This document shows positions 8,108-17,293 of a stretch of 64,000 nucleotides of DNA, one piece after another; within the stretch, counting starts at the first letter, position 1; every line of letters starts with the position of its first letter. Location: NCBI GenBank assembly GCA_964508705.1, contig CAZDUS010000001.1, positions 186,001 through 250,000 of the forward strand, written 5' to 3'. The DNA is from CAZDUS01 sp964508705 (GTDB lineage Bacteria; Verrucomicrobiota; Kiritimatiellia; CAIKKV01; CAITUY01). The notes beneath the pieces were generated by a model. The model saw nothing but the letters and a program-made list of their open reading frames with translations, was not told the DNA's origin and searched no databases. A program made the position numbers and the translations under genes.

Positions 8108-9472
8108 TCAACTTTTCTTCTCCAGTGTTCTCATCAAGTGGGAAACATCCTGTCGAAGCGAGGAATCGATCTCCATTTTCTGTTGCACCTGGCGGCAGGC
8201 ATGGAGAATTGTGGCGTGGGTTTTACCAAACGCGCTGCCGATTTCCGGCAGGGAGGAAGGGGTCAGTGACCGGCAGAGATACATCGCCACCTGACGCGGC
8301 ATGGTAATGGCGGCCTGGCGGCGCTTGCTGGTCATGTCGACGATCCGGAGGTCGTAGTGATCGGCCACGGTCTTCATGATTTGCTCGAAGGTCAGGGATT
8401 CCTGCTTTTCCTGGTCAATCACATCGCGCAGGAGGTTTTCGGCATCTGTGACCGTCACCGCTCGGTTGCAGAGGGATGCGTAGGACGTGATACGGATCAA
8501 GGCCCCTTCCAGACGGCGGATGTTGGACCGGATGGACTTGGCCAGGAAGAAGAGCACATCATCGGGAAGGATCAATCCGCCCTGAAGTTGCTTGTTCTTG
8601 AGAATGGCCATGCGGGTTTCGAGATCCGGCTGTTGCAATTCAGTGACCAGTCCCCACTCGAAGCGCGACACCAGGCGTTGCTCCAGCCCCTGAATTTCGC
8701 TGGCCGGCCTGTCGCTGGTCATCACGATCTGCTTGTGGGCATCGAACAGGGCGTTGAAGGTATGGAAGAATTCCTCCTGCATACGCTCCTTGCCGGCAAG
8801 AAAGTGAATGTCGTCAATCAGTAGCAAATCCACATGACGGAACTTCCGGCGGAATTGGACGAGGGAGTTGTGTTGCAATCCCTCAATGAACTCATTGACG
8901 AAGGATTCGGAGGACAGATAGGAGACCCGCGCATTGGAATTGCGCAGGACGTGGTGGCCGATGGCTTGCATCAGGTGGGTCTTGCCGAGCCCTGTTCCGC
9001 CGTAAATGAAGAGCGGGTTATAAGCGCGACCCGGTGATTGGGCGACGGCCAGCGCGGCCGCCTGTGACATGTTGTTGGATGATCCCACAATGAACGCGTC
9101 GAATGTGCATTTGGGATTCAGCACGGCATCCGCGGGATTGCGACGCGTTGCTGTGCGTGCGCCGGACTTGGTGTTTTTTTCCGGAGCCGCTGACACGGGT
9201 TCCTGCGCGGGTTTTGTCGCGCGCTCAATCTGGAATACAATCTTTAATGTTTCGCCGCAGACGGAAGCGACGGCGGCTTGAATCAAGGGTAGATAATTTT
9301 CCTCGAGCCAGGTTTGGTAGAAATTATTATCCACGGCCAGAGTCAACGTATTGTTCGCGAGTTGCTTCGGTTCAATCACGTCAATCCAGCGCGAGTACAC
9401 ATCCGGGTGCAATAATTTCTGGAGGTGCGAGCACGCGGATCGCCACACAGTCGTCACATTATTTTCGCTCAC
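8108..9472 (-). CDS. dnaA: Chromosomal replication initiator protein DnaA
   Basis: This 454-residue protein starts at a GTG (9472) with GGAG six bases upstream; the first residues are VSENNVTTVWRSACSHLQ. The Walker A motif GGTGLGKT is at residues about 158-165, and Walker B is LLLIDDIHFLAGKERMQEEF. The domain IV DNA-binding signature is MYLCRSLTPSSLPEIGSAFG followed by KTHATILHAC. A start at 9547 would add a tail not seen in the family. DnaA-ATP opens oriC. Confidence 0.97.
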   Translation of the reverse strand: MSENNVTTVWRSACSHLQKLLHPDVYSRWIDVIEPKQLANNTLTLAVDNNFYQTWLEENYLPLIQAAVASVCGETLKIVFQIERATKPAQEPVSAAPEKNTKSGARTATRRNPADAVLNPKCTFDAFIVGSSNNMSQAAALAVAQSPGRAYNPLFIYGGTGLGKTHLMQAIGHHVLRNSNARVSYLSSESFVNEFIEGLQHNSLVQFRRKFRHVDLLLIDDIHFLAGKERMQEEFFHTFNALFDAHKQIVMTSDRPASEIQGLEQRLVSRFEWGLVTELQQPDLETRMAILKNKQLQGGLILPDDVLFFLAKSIRSNIRRLEGALIRITSYASLCNRAVTVTDAENLLRDVIDQEKQESLTFEQIMKTVADHYDLRIVDMTSKRRQAAITMPRQVAMYLCRSLTPSSLPEIGSAFGKTHATILHACRQVQQKMEIDSSLRQDVSHLMRTLEKKS

Positions 9473-9597
9473 AAAAAACTCCAAAATAAAGAGCGCAGAG
9501 AAGCTCTCACGCGCGTTAAAACACACATTTACCATTCCCGCCACCACAGCGGACGGGACCCTTGTAAAACACTTGCCGGAGCCTTAGTTATTGCGAC

Positions 9598-9617
9598 TTA
9601 TCAACAGGTTATTAACA
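9598..9617. promoter_or_regulatory. Paired DnaA-box-like nonamers upstream of dnaA
   Basis: TTATCAACA (9598-9606) and TTATTAACA (9609-9617) are in tandem, 11 bp apart, about 130 bp upstream of the dnaA start. Both differ from the TTATNCACA consensus by few bases. Their position fits either autoregulation of dnaA or an origin array. Confidence 0.45.
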
Positions 9618-9878
9618 TGCTGACAGCCTTCTAATGTTGTGCCCGACAGGGCAGGACAATATGGAAGGGACCCCATACTGACAAGGCTAAACCGAGTGTT
9701 TATTTGATTTTTTTTTAACCCACGAGCTGTAGTGTTTTTTATGAAAAAACACACAACATGTGGTATGGTCGAACTGTTTTGTTACATTCGTGTTAGTGGA
9801 TTACGGAGCGAGGGAATGAGGTGCGGGACGGGGAATGGGGTCTGGATGAAGGCGTAACTCGTTTGATTGGAGATGCAT
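9618..9878. other. Intergenic region between dnaA and the M24 peptidase gene
   Basis: This region is AT-rich with a T-tract near 9710 and a hairpin at 9732-9752 (GTGTTTTTT, loop ATG, AAAAAACAC). It lies between divergent genes and so must hold promoters. It could also carry the DNA-unwinding element of the origin. No gene is seen. Confidence 0.45.
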
Positions 9879-11012
9879 GTGAAAGCAAAGAAATTAACAA
9901 GCGTTCGGTTGATGGTGGGATCACCCAATGTTTATGCGGATATTCTGCGGGTCACACGCTTCAAATCCTCGGATTCCGTTGTGTGTTTGATGGACGGGAA
10001 AAGGCATTACCTGATGGTGCCGCCCATGGAAATTGGTCGCGCGCGAGCGGGAAATCCAAGACTGATTTGCAAGACGCCTGATGATTTCAAGCTTGCAGGA
10101 AAAGCGCGTCGCAGGCTTGTGGAATGGGCTTACGCGCTTGTGAAGCATGTGGGCGCGCGGAGTGTGATGGTGCTTGGTGTGTTTCCTGTTGGCATCGCGC
10201 GCGGGTTGGAAAAAAAAGGAATCAGGATTCATGTGGCGAAGTCGTCGTTTGTTCCAGAGAGGGAAATCAAAACGACTGCGGAGATTGAACGGATCCGCCT
10301 TGTGCAACGCGCCACGGTGAAGGCGATGACTCATGCCTTCGCGTTGATTGAGAAGGCGAGCGTTGACGGGCGCGGGCAGTTGCGTGATGGCGCGAAACTG
10401 CTTACATCCGAGGAATTGCGGCGGCGGATCAATCGATTCCTGCTGGACTTCGATTGCATCGGCGGGGAGCCGATTGTTGCTTGCGGACCGCAATCAAGCG
10501 GGCCGCATAATATCGGAGAGGGGCCCCTGATGGCTGGACAGCCGATCGTGTTGGATATTTTCCCGCGCCATCAGCAGTCAGGCTATTGGGGTGATTTGAC
10601 GAGAACGGTGGCCAAGGGTTTTGCCCCGCCTGAACTGGTGCGTATGCACCGCGCGGTGAAACGGGTTCAGGAAGAAGCGTTGAGTCAGATTCGCGCGGGT
10701 GTCTGCGGAGCGGAGGTTCACGCGCAGGTGGTGAAATCGTTTGCGTGTCTTGGATTCCCAAATCGCGTGGGCGAGGATGGGATTCCGGAAGGCTTTATTC
10801 ATGGGACGGGACACGGTGTGGGGCTGGATATTCACGAGGCGCCTGCACTGTCAACCGGCGGGGCGCGTCTGCGGGTTGGGAATGTGGTGACTGTTGAGCC
10901 GGGATTGTATTACAAGGCGATCGGCGGGGTGCGAATTGAGGATACCGTGGTGGTGACCCGGGCGGGATATGATATGTTAGCGACCTGTTCCAAGGGTTTG
11001 ATTATTTCGTGA
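9879..11012 (+). CDS. M24 family metallopeptidase (Xaa-Pro aminopeptidase-like)
   Basis: The C-terminal pita-bread domain carries all five metal ligands: PIVLDIFPRH, GYWGDLTRTVA, GTGHGVGLDIHEAPA, TVEPGLYY and GVRIEDTVVV. The N-terminal creatinase-like domain spans about residues 1-130. Such enzymes remove an N-terminal residue before proline, using two divalent metals. The start is ambiguous: GTG at 9879 has GGAG at six bases, whereas ATG at 9873 abuts it. The gene is divergent from dnaA. Confidence 0.88.
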   Translation: MKAKKLTSVRLMVGSPNVYADILRVTRFKSSDSVVCLMDGKRHYLMVPPMEIGRARAGNPRLICKTPDDFKLAGKARRRLVEWAYALVKHVGARSVMVLGVFPVGIARGLEKKGIRIHVAKSSFVPEREIKTTAEIERIRLVQRATVKAMTHAFALIEKASVDGRGQLRDGAKLLTSEELRRRINRFLLDFDCIGGEPIVACGPQSSGPHNIGEGPLMAGQPIVLDIFPRHQQSGYWGDLTRTVAKGFAPPELVRMHRAVKRVQEEALSQIRAGVCGAEVHAQVVKSFACLGFPNRVGEDGIPEGFIHGTGHGVGLDIHEAPALSTGGARLRVGNVVTVEPGLYYKAIGGVRIEDTVVVTRAGYDMLATCSKGLIIS

Positions 11013-11075
11013 CATACAATTTTTCCGAGGTCTATATCGTTATGCAGTATAGAAGTGCAAAATGAAAGGAGCGCG

Positions 11076-11702
11076 ATGATGAATATGAAATTGATGTGTT
11101 TGATGGTGGCGAGTTGTGCGGTGGTGATGACGGCGGGGGCTCAACAAGAAGGAGCTCCGAAGGAAGGGGCCCCAAAAGTCGCGCCTCCGAGGCCTCGTGA
11201 ACATGGCCGTTCCATGATGATTGAGGGACGTGATGGCGGCGACGCCATGCTGATGCGCGCCCTGAGTCCGGAGTCGCCCATGGCCAAGAAACTGGAATTG
11301 TCCAAGGAACAGATTGAAGCGCTTAAGAAAGCGTTGATGATTTCTTCCGAGGAATTGAAAGCGGTCCAAGGCAAGATGGAGGTGGCCGGCCGGAAGCAGG
11401 CGGAAATGATGAGCGAGAGCACCCTGAATGAAGTGGCGATATTGAAGGGGGTGGAGGAGATCGGGGCTCTGCGTACCGAGGTTGCCAAGATTACGACCAA
11501 GAGAATCCTGGCGGCTCATAATGTTCTGACGGTTGAGCAACGGGAGAAGTTGCGCGACATGATGAAGGCGCGCATGTCGGAAATGAGGGCGCCAAGGAAA
11601 GAAATGAAAGCGTCCGGTGATGCGGGAGAGAAGAAGCCTTTGCCTCCGGAGGCTCCGGTCCCTGCCCCTACCCCTGCTCCTGCCCCGGCTGCGGCGAATT
11701 GA
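11076..11702 (+). CDS. Secreted Spy/LTXXQ-like protein with proline-rich tail
   Basis: A signal peptide (MNMKLMCLMVASCAVVMTAG, cut near AQQ) is followed by an acidic/basic helical region. It includes LELSKEQIEALKKALM and HNVLTVEQREKLRDMMKAR, the LTxxQ-type motif of Spy/CpxP-like periplasmic proteins. The C-terminus is an Ala/Pro tail. Family members act as periplasmic chaperones or metal/envelope stress sensors; a role here is inferred. AAAGGAG precedes the ATGs at 11076/11079. An intrinsic terminator follows. Confidence 0.7.
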   Translation: MMNMKLMCLMVASCAVVMTAGAQQEGAPKEGAPKVAPPRPREHGRSMMIEGRDGGDAMLMRALSPESPMAKKLELSKEQIEALKKALMISSEELKAVQGKMEVAGRKQAEMMSESTLNEVAILKGVEEIGALRTEVAKITTKRILAAHNVLTVEQREKLRDMMKARMSEMRAPRKEMKASGDAGEKKPLPPEAPVPAPTPAPAPAAAN

Positions 11703-11727
11703 GCGCGATAATGGCATGATGCATACA

Positions 11728-11751
11728 GGGCGGTGTAACAGCCGCCCTTTT
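11728..11751 (+). terminator. Intrinsic terminator after the Spy-like gene
   Basis: GGGCGG and CCGCCC flank an eight-base loop and are followed by TTTT, 26 bp after the stop codon. Confidence 0.7.
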
Positions 11752-11804
11752 GCTTTCGGAGACGTTGCAACTCCATTTCGGGCCGTGTACAGTTTCAGGC
11801 AGTC

Positions 11805-12719
11805 ATGAGCCTGAAGGAATCCATTAAACAACTGGCGGCGGACGTGGGCTATGTGGCCTGCGGCATCACCGGTGTGGAGCCATTCGGGCAGTACCGGGAT
11901 GCGCTCCGGACGTTGGAACAGAAATATCCTGATGCTGCGGCATTGTATGGTGAGATGGAGAAGCGGATTGATCCGCGGTCATCAAGACCCTGGGCTGGAT
12001 CCATCGTGGTGGCCATCCGGCGTTATGGCCGCTATAAGCTTCCGGACGGTCTTGCGCGCAACATAGGACGTAACTATCTGTGCGACCGGCGTATTCCGGC
12101 TTGTCCCGACACGGTGATGCCCAAACGGATGAAGGAAGGGTTGAAGGCGTTGGGATTGCGAGTCAAGACAGGCGGGGCCCCTGCCCGCTCGGCGGCGATC
12201 CGGTCAGGTGTGGCGCAACCGGCCCGGAACGGATTCGTGTACCGCGAGGGTTGTGGGTCGTGGATCAACGTGGAAACATGGATGATCGATGCGGTGGTTG
12301 AACCGGATTCGCCCGCCGGACCGGCTCCCTGTCCGGACGGCTGTACCGCCTGCATGAAGGCTTGTCCCACCGGCGCGTTGGTTGAGCCGGGCCGTGTTCG
12401 AATGGAACATTGCGTGGCGTATCTGACGTATGGCGCCCCCTGGCCTGTCGCTCCGGAACTTTGGCGGAAAATTGGCCCCTGGATTTACGGATGTGATGCC
12501 TGCCAGAACGCCTGTCCATTGAATAAGGGTTGCTGGGAGGCGAAAGAGCCAACCCCATGGCTTGATGCCGTTGCGGATCGGTTGACCCCGAAGGCGCTGG
12601 CCACCATGGACGAGGCGACCTATCATGAGGTGGTGCATCCGTTGTTCTGGTACATCGAGGAAACCGATCTGGCGCGTTGGCATGCGAACGCGAAGAGGGC
12701 GATGGAAATGGGTGAATAA
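11805..12719 (+). CDS. Epoxyqueuosine reductase-like 4Fe-4S protein (divergent QueG family)
   Basis: The 304-residue protein has two ferredoxin-type cluster motifs: CPDGCTACMKACPTGA (residues about 177-192) and YGCDACQNACPLN (about 225). This layout is that of the QueG/reductive-dehalogenase C-terminal half. QueG reduces epoxyqueuosine in tRNA using cobalamin. Here the usual GWIGKN-type segment is replaced by VAQPARNGFVYREGCGSWIN, so the substrate may differ. Queuosine reduction is not proven, and no other queuosine gene is near. The start ATG is at 11805. Confidence 0.7.
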   Translation: MSLKESIKQLAADVGYVACGITGVEPFGQYRDALRTLEQKYPDAAALYGEMEKRIDPRSSRPWAGSIVVAIRRYGRYKLPDGLARNIGRNYLCDRRIPACPDTVMPKRMKEGLKALGLRVKTGGAPARSAAIRSGVAQPARNGFVYREGCGSWINVETWMIDAVVEPDSPAGPAPCPDGCTACMKACPTGALVEPGRVRMEHCVAYLTYGAPWPVAPELWRKIGPWIYGCDACQNACPLNKGCWEAKEPTPWLDAVADRLTPKALATMDEATYHEVVHPLFWYIEETDLARWHANAKRAMEMGE

Positions 12720-12785
12720 TTTCGAGGTGTTTCGCAGGAGCGCAAGGCTGTTTGTCTGTTAGGCTGTAAGGTAAAGTCTGGAATC

Positions 12786-14513
12786 ATGAAACCTGAAAAT
12801 CGTACGATGACGGAATGCAAGTGGTGGCAAAAAGCGGTGTTCTACCAGATTTATCCGCGTAGCTTCGCCGATGGAAATGGGGATGGGATTGGTGATTTCA
12901 TCGGCATGGCGGATAAACTGGACTATCTCAAAGACCTGGGCATCGACGCGATATGGCTGTCTCCTCATTTTCCCTCTCCGCAATTTGATGTGGGCTATGA
13001 CATTTCGGATTACTTTAGTGTGGCCCCGGAATATGGGACGATGGACGATTTCAAACGCTTTCTCGACGGCGCGCATAAGCGTGGCCTGCGGGTTATTCTT
13101 GATCTTGTTTTGAATCACACCTCGCACCTGCACCCATGGTTCATCGAATCGCGGTCCAGCCGCAACCATCCCAAACGCGACTGGTATATTTGGCGCGACG
13201 GGAAGGACGGCGGGCCGCCGAATAACTGGCTTGCGCCGTTCGGGGGGTCCGCCTGGGAATATGACGAGAAGACGGCGCAGTATTACTATCACTACTTTCT
13301 CAAGGAGCAACCTGATCTCAACTGGCGTAACCCCGAGGTGAAACAAGCCATGTGGGATGCAGTCCGGTTCTGGTTGGATTTGGGTGTGGATGGCTACCGG
13401 CTGGATGCGATTGACACAATTTTCGAAAACCCCGATATGCCGGATCATCACGGCGTTTTGACCGATGCTCTGCGCCGCTCGCTGAAGCATGGGTTTCCGG
13501 ACGGTGCGGACCCGAATGCGGCGATTGAATGGGAGAAGATCTATCACAACCAGCATGAGCAACCCGGGGTGCATGAACTCATGCAGGAACTGCGACAGCT
13601 GATCAACAACTATGAGGATCGTGTCCTGGTCGGCGAGAATAGTGATGTGCGCTATTACGGGAAGGGTGATAACGAGCTCAATATGGTTTTCAATTTCCCG
13701 CTGATGAAAACAAAAAGGCTGACTCCAGCCTGGGTGCGAACCAACCAGAGCAAGCGACTCTCCCTGTTGCCTCCGGGAGCCTGGCCATGCAACACGCTGA
13801 ACAATCATGATACGTCACGGGTCTTCAGCCGTTACGGAGACGGGCGGCACGACGACGCCATCGCCCGCACGTCGCTGGCGCTCATGCTGACGTTGCGGGG
13901 CACGCCGTTTCTTTACAATGGCGAGGAAATCGGAATGTCGGACTATCATCTCAAGGACATCGGCCTTTTTCGCGATCCCCCGGCGATTTGGTATTATGAT
14001 CAGGAAATCGCAGAGGGGACGTCGCCAGAGGAAGCATTGGCCTGTGCCGCGCGGGAGAGCCGCGATCAGTGTCGCACGCCGTTCCATTGGCGGAACGCGT
14101 CGAATGCCGGGTTCAGTCCCGCCGGTGTCCGTACATGGCTTCCGCTTAATCCGAATTATGCCGAGGGCGTTAATGTTGAGGACGAGAAAGGGGACCACGA
14201 TTCCCTGCTGAACTATTACAGGAAACTATTGCGACTCCGTAAACAGACGCCGGCATTGATTCACGGCGACTATCACCCCCTGCAGGAATCGGAGCAGGAC
14301 TGCTTGGCTTATTTTCGCCAAAGCCAAAAGCCAGAGCAAACTTGCTTGGTTGTTCTGAATCTTTCCGGCGAGACCCAGACGGTCAATTTCGAGCCAGCGG
14401 TGAACGGCGGTCGCTGTTTGCTATCGACCCATCGGGCTATAAGTGAAGAGGTTGATTTCAAGGGACTCAAAATGTCACCATTTGAAGTATTCATTGCCGA
14501 AGTCACAACGTAA
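12786..14513 (+). CDS. GH13 alpha-glucosidase / oligo-1,6-glucosidase
   Basis: This 575-residue GH13 enzyme begins with WWQKAVFYQIYPRSFADGNG. The catalytic residues are D207 in GYRLDAID, E284 in LVGENSD and D342 in NNHDTSR; the conserved DLVLNHTS region is at about 106. The closest functional group is family 13 oligo-1,6-glucosidase, alpha-glucosidase or trehalose hydrolase. There is no signal peptide, so it should act in the cytoplasm on imported oligosaccharides. Its stop lies 4 bp before the copper ATPase start, though a functional link is unlikely. Confidence 0.92.
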   Translation: MKPENRTMTECKWWQKAVFYQIYPRSFADGNGDGIGDFIGMADKLDYLKDLGIDAIWLSPHFPSPQFDVGYDISDYFSVAPEYGTMDDFKRFLDGAHKRGLRVILDLVLNHTSHLHPWFIESRSSRNHPKRDWYIWRDGKDGGPPNNWLAPFGGSAWEYDEKTAQYYYHYFLKEQPDLNWRNPEVKQAMWDAVRFWLDLGVDGYRLDAIDTIFENPDMPDHHGVLTDALRRSLKHGFPDGADPNAAIEWEKIYHNQHEQPGVHELMQELRQLINNYEDRVLVGENSDVRYYGKGDNELNMVFNFPLMKTKRLTPAWVRTNQSKRLSLLPPGAWPCNTLNNHDTSRVFSRYGDGRHDDAIARTSLALMLTLRGTPFLYNGEEIGMSDYHLKDIGLFRDPPAIWYYDQEIAEGTSPEEALACAARESRDQCRTPFHWRNASNAGFSPAGVRTWLPLNPNYAEGVNVEDEKGDHDSLLNYYRKLLRLRKQTPALIHGDYHPLQESEQDCLAYFRQSQKPEQTCLVVLNLSGETQTVNFEPAVNGGRCLLSTHRAISEEVDFKGLKMSPFEVFIAEVTT

Positions 14514-14517
14514 ACCA

Positions 14518-16773
14518 ATGGCTATTGATCCCATATGTGGAATGACGGTGGATGAGGCCGCAGGGCTGTCCGTGGAGAAGGACGGACAGACCCACTATTT
14601 TTGCGGTGAGTATTGTCGCCGCAAATTCCTCGGCTTGCCGCCGGTATCGGAGGGGGCCCCACCCTCGACGGCTTACTTCTGCCCGATGTGTCCCGGCGTG
14701 GAAAGTGACAAGCCCGGAGTTTGCCCCTCTTGTGGGATGGCCTTGGAACACAATGTCCTTGCGGGCGTGGAGGAGGACGACGGTGAATGGCGGGACATGG
14801 TGCGCCGATTCCGGGTCGGGTTGGTTTTTGGCGTGCCGGTGTTCCTGCTGTCGATGACGCCGATGGTGTTTCCCGCTGTTCATCACTGGGTCCCCTATCA
14901 AGTTAGTCGTTGGCTTGAGTGGGCGTTGTCGACGCCGGTGGTGCTTTGGTGCGGATGGCCGTTTTTGCAGCGGGCATGGACGTCGTTACGGACGCGGCAG
15001 TGGAATATGTTCACCCTGATTTCGATGGGAACGTCTGTTGCCTACGTTGCCAGTGTGGCGGCGGTGCTGGCGCCGGGTTGGTTTCCAGCATCTTTCCGAC
15101 ACCACGGTGCTGTGCCGCTCTATTTTGAGGCGGCGTCCACGATCACGGTTCTTGTGTTGCTTGGGCAGGTGATGGAGCTCCGGGCGCGGCGGAAGACAGG
15201 AGACGCAATCCGCGGACTTTTGAAACTGGCTCCCGAAACGGCCTGTGTGATTCGTGATGGCTCGGAGAGCGATGTGCCTGTGGATCAGGTGCAGGTTGGC
15301 GACCGGATACGGGTCAGACCGGGGGGGCGTATTCCGGTGGATGGAGTGGTTGTCGAAGGGAGCGGCTCGGTCGATGCCTCCATGCTTACTGGTGAGCCGA
15401 TGCCAGTGGAGGTGGAAAGCGGGATTGAGGTGGCGGCGGGGACGATCAATCTCTCGGGATCGTTTTTGATGCGCGCCGAACGAGTGGGTGCGGCGACGTT
15501 GTTTGCGCGGATTGTGAAGATGGTGGCCACGGCACAGAGGAGCCGGGCACCAGTCCAGCGCGTGGCGGACCGGGTGGCGTCAGTGTTTGTTCCCGCGGTG
15601 GTAGCGGCGGCAGGGATAGCGTTTGTAGTATGGCTGGCGGTTGGTCCTGAGCCGCGACTTGCTTATGCCTTGGTGAGCGCCATTTCGGTTTTGATTGTGG
15701 CTTGTCCTTGTGCGCTGGGGTTGGCGACGCCGATGGCAGTGATGGTCGGGATTGGGCGGGGCGCACGGGAGGGAGTGCTGATTCGCGATGCGCGAGCACT
15801 GGAAACTTTGCGAGGGGTTGATACGGTGGTGGTGGATAAAACAGGGACGTTGACCGAGGGGGCTCCGGCTGTGGTGGGCGTTTATCCGGTGGATGGCGCG
15901 GAGACGGATGAGGTGATTAGGTTGGCGGCGGCGGTGGAGGAATACAGCGAGCATCCGCTGGGTCGTGCCATTGTGCGGAGTGTGAAGGAGCGGACGACTA
16001 GGAGATCTGTCCCTGCCAAGGCGGAAGGGTTTGAATCTGTGGCGGGTGGTGGGGTGCGGGGGATGGTTGAGGGGAAGCAGGTGTTTGTGGGGCGGCGGGA
16101 AAGGGCGTCGACAAGCGACGCCCCTACGAAATTGGAAGCAACAGGGCAGACAGTGGTGGAAGTGCGGGTTGATGATCGAGAGGTTGGCTTCATTGCTATT
16201 GCTGATCAGATTCGCACCACGACACCTGAGGCGGTCCGGACTTTGCATGCGATGGGCTTGCGTGTGGTGATGTTGACGGGCGATGCCGAGGTGACGGCGA
16301 GGGCTGTGGCGGGGAGGTTGGGGATTGACGAGGTTTATGCGGGGATGACGCCGGAGACGAAGCGTGAACGGATCAAGGCGTTGCGGGCGGAAGGACGACG
16401 GGTGGCGATGGCGGGGGATGGAATCAATGATGCGCCTGCGTTGGCGGAAGCGGATGTGGGAATGGCGATGGGAACGGGCACGGATGTGGCGATGGAGAGT
16501 GCTGATGTGGTGCTGGTGAAAGGTGACTTGAGGGCGATTGTCAGGGCGGTGGAGTTGAGCCGGGCGGTGATGCGGAATATCCGGCAGAACCTGTTCTGGG
16601 CGTTTGCTTACAATGTGTTGGGAGTTCCGGTGGCGGCGGGAGTGCTGTACCCGTGGACGGGAATGCTGATGAGTCCGATGCTCGCGGCGGCGGCAATGAG
16701 TTTCAGTTCCGTGACGGTGATAGGCAATGCGTTGAGGTTGCGGCGGGGGGTATTGGAGGGTTCAGGAAGTTGA
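14518..16773 (+). CDS. Copper/heavy-metal P1B-type ATPase with YHS and metal-binding domains
   Basis: The 751-residue pump starts with a YHS domain (DPICGMTVDEAAG...YFCGEYCRRKF) and a heavy-metal-binding segment (YFCPMCPG, CPSCGMALE). Six to eight membrane helices follow. CPC is at residues 396-398 (ACPCALGLATP), the phosphorylated Asp is D440 (DKTGTLTEG), SEHP is at 477-480, and GDGINDAPALAEADVGMAMG follows. The last helices carry YN and MSFSSV, fitting Cu(I) export. Residues about 530-537 (ASTSDAPT) are encoded by a dispersed repeat element. The start overlaps no upstream gene. Confidence 0.92.
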   Translation: MAIDPICGMTVDEAAGLSVEKDGQTHYFCGEYCRRKFLGLPPVSEGAPPSTAYFCPMCPGVESDKPGVCPSCGMALEHNVLAGVEEDDGEWRDMVRRFRVGLVFGVPVFLLSMTPMVFPAVHHWVPYQVSRWLEWALSTPVVLWCGWPFLQRAWTSLRTRQWNMFTLISMGTSVAYVASVAAVLAPGWFPASFRHHGAVPLYFEAASTITVLVLLGQVMELRARRKTGDAIRGLLKLAPETACVIRDGSESDVPVDQVQVGDRIRVRPGGRIPVDGVVVEGSGSVDASMLTGEPMPVEVESGIEVAAGTINLSGSFLMRAERVGAATLFARIVKMVATAQRSRAPVQRVADRVASVFVPAVVAAAGIAFVVWLAVGPEPRLAYALVSAISVLIVACPCALGLATPMAVMVGIGRGAREGVLIRDARALETLRGVDTVVVDKTGTLTEGAPAVVGVYPVDGAETDEVIRLAAAVEEYSEHPLGRAIVRSVKERTTRRSVPAKAEGFESVAGGGVRGMVEGKQVFVGRRERASTSDAPTKLEATGQTVVEVRVDDREVGFIAIADQIRTTTPEAVRTLHAMGLRVVMLTGDAEVTARAVAGRLGIDEVYAGMTPETKRERIKALRAEGRRVAMAGDGINDAPALAEADVGMAMGTGTDVAMESADVVLVKGDLRAIVRAVELSRAVMRNIRQNLFWAFAYNVLGVPVAAGVLYPWTGMLMSPMLAAAAMSFSSVTVIGNALRLRRGVLEGSGS
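16103..16127. repeat. Dispersed palindromic repeat, family A, inside the ATPase gene
   Basis: This copy reads GGGCGTCGACAAGCGACGCC followed by CCTAC and is read in frame in the nucleotide-binding domain. Related copies occur at 24650-24672 and, as two opposed variant units, at 31801-31852. Confidence 0.8.
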
Positions 16774-16838
16774 ATGGGGTAGTGGGTAGTGTGTACTTGA
16801 GTCTCTATAAAGAAGACCATAGTCTCATTCACTGGGAA

Positions 16839-16854
16839 ATGTAACGCGTTACAT
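16839..16854. promoter_or_regulatory. Perfect 16-bp palindrome, LacI-type operator candidate
   Basis: ATGTAACGCGTTACAT is a perfect palindrome with a central CG, the form used by many LacI-family repressors. It lies 18 bp upstream of the lipoprotein start codon. No LacI regulator is in the window. Confidence 0.45.
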
Positions 16855-16871
16855 ATAGAATTGTTGGCTTG

Positions 16872-17261
16872 ATGAATATGAAATCAATGATCAGGAAAAT
16901 GACCGGACTGGCAATGTTAGGTCTGGCGTTCGTGGCAATTGGTTGCGCGAATACGGGAATTACGCACGTCGGTGCCGACGAGTTCATCCGACAGGCCAAG
17001 ACCATGGAGTATGCGAACAGCGCATCCGGCACATTTTACCTTGGAGCCAGTCCCACCCGAGTCTATGTGGAGCGAACCGGACTGTACCGGGCTCTACGGC
17101 TCCATAAGGCAATGGTGTACTGGACAGAGTTAGACGGCTTGCCGGAAGAATTGGCTGCGGTGATTCGATCAGGGAAATGCCCATGGACACCGTGGCAAGG
17201 CGAAATGAGGAAAGCCAACCAAGCGCCTGAGGACATAGCTCGCAAACTCGCAGTGCCTTAG
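16872..17261 (+). CDS. Small lipoprotein of unknown function
   Basis: The 129-residue protein has a basic N-terminus, a hydrophobic stretch and a lipobox (AFVAIGC, Cys near residue 26), indicating lipid anchoring. The mature part begins ANTGITHVGADEFIRQAK and includes RVYVERTGLYRALRLHKA. I do not recognise a family. The ATG at 16872 has no strong ribosome-binding site. A palindromic operator candidate lies just upstream. An HNH gene follows after 32 bp. Confidence 0.65.
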   Translation: MNMKSMIRKMTGLAMLGLAFVAIGCANTGITHVGADEFIRQAKTMEYANSASGTFYLGASPTRVYVERTGLYRALRLHKAMVYWTELDGLPEELAAVIRSGKCPWTPWQGEMRKANQAPEDIARKLAVP

Positions 17262-17293
17262 TACTGACGTTGGGCGCCAATAATTGAGATGAT

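Noticed and set aside
12759..13808. Long reverse-strand open frame (349 codons)
   Set aside because: It is antisense to the GH13 gene, whose catalytic motifs are complete. The reverse translation has no family features and is a product of codon bias.
17180..17290. GTTGGGC near small genes, possible integron attC site
   Set aside because: The matching GCCCAAC partner and internal boxes are missing, and the gap between genes is only 33 bp. No integrase is present.
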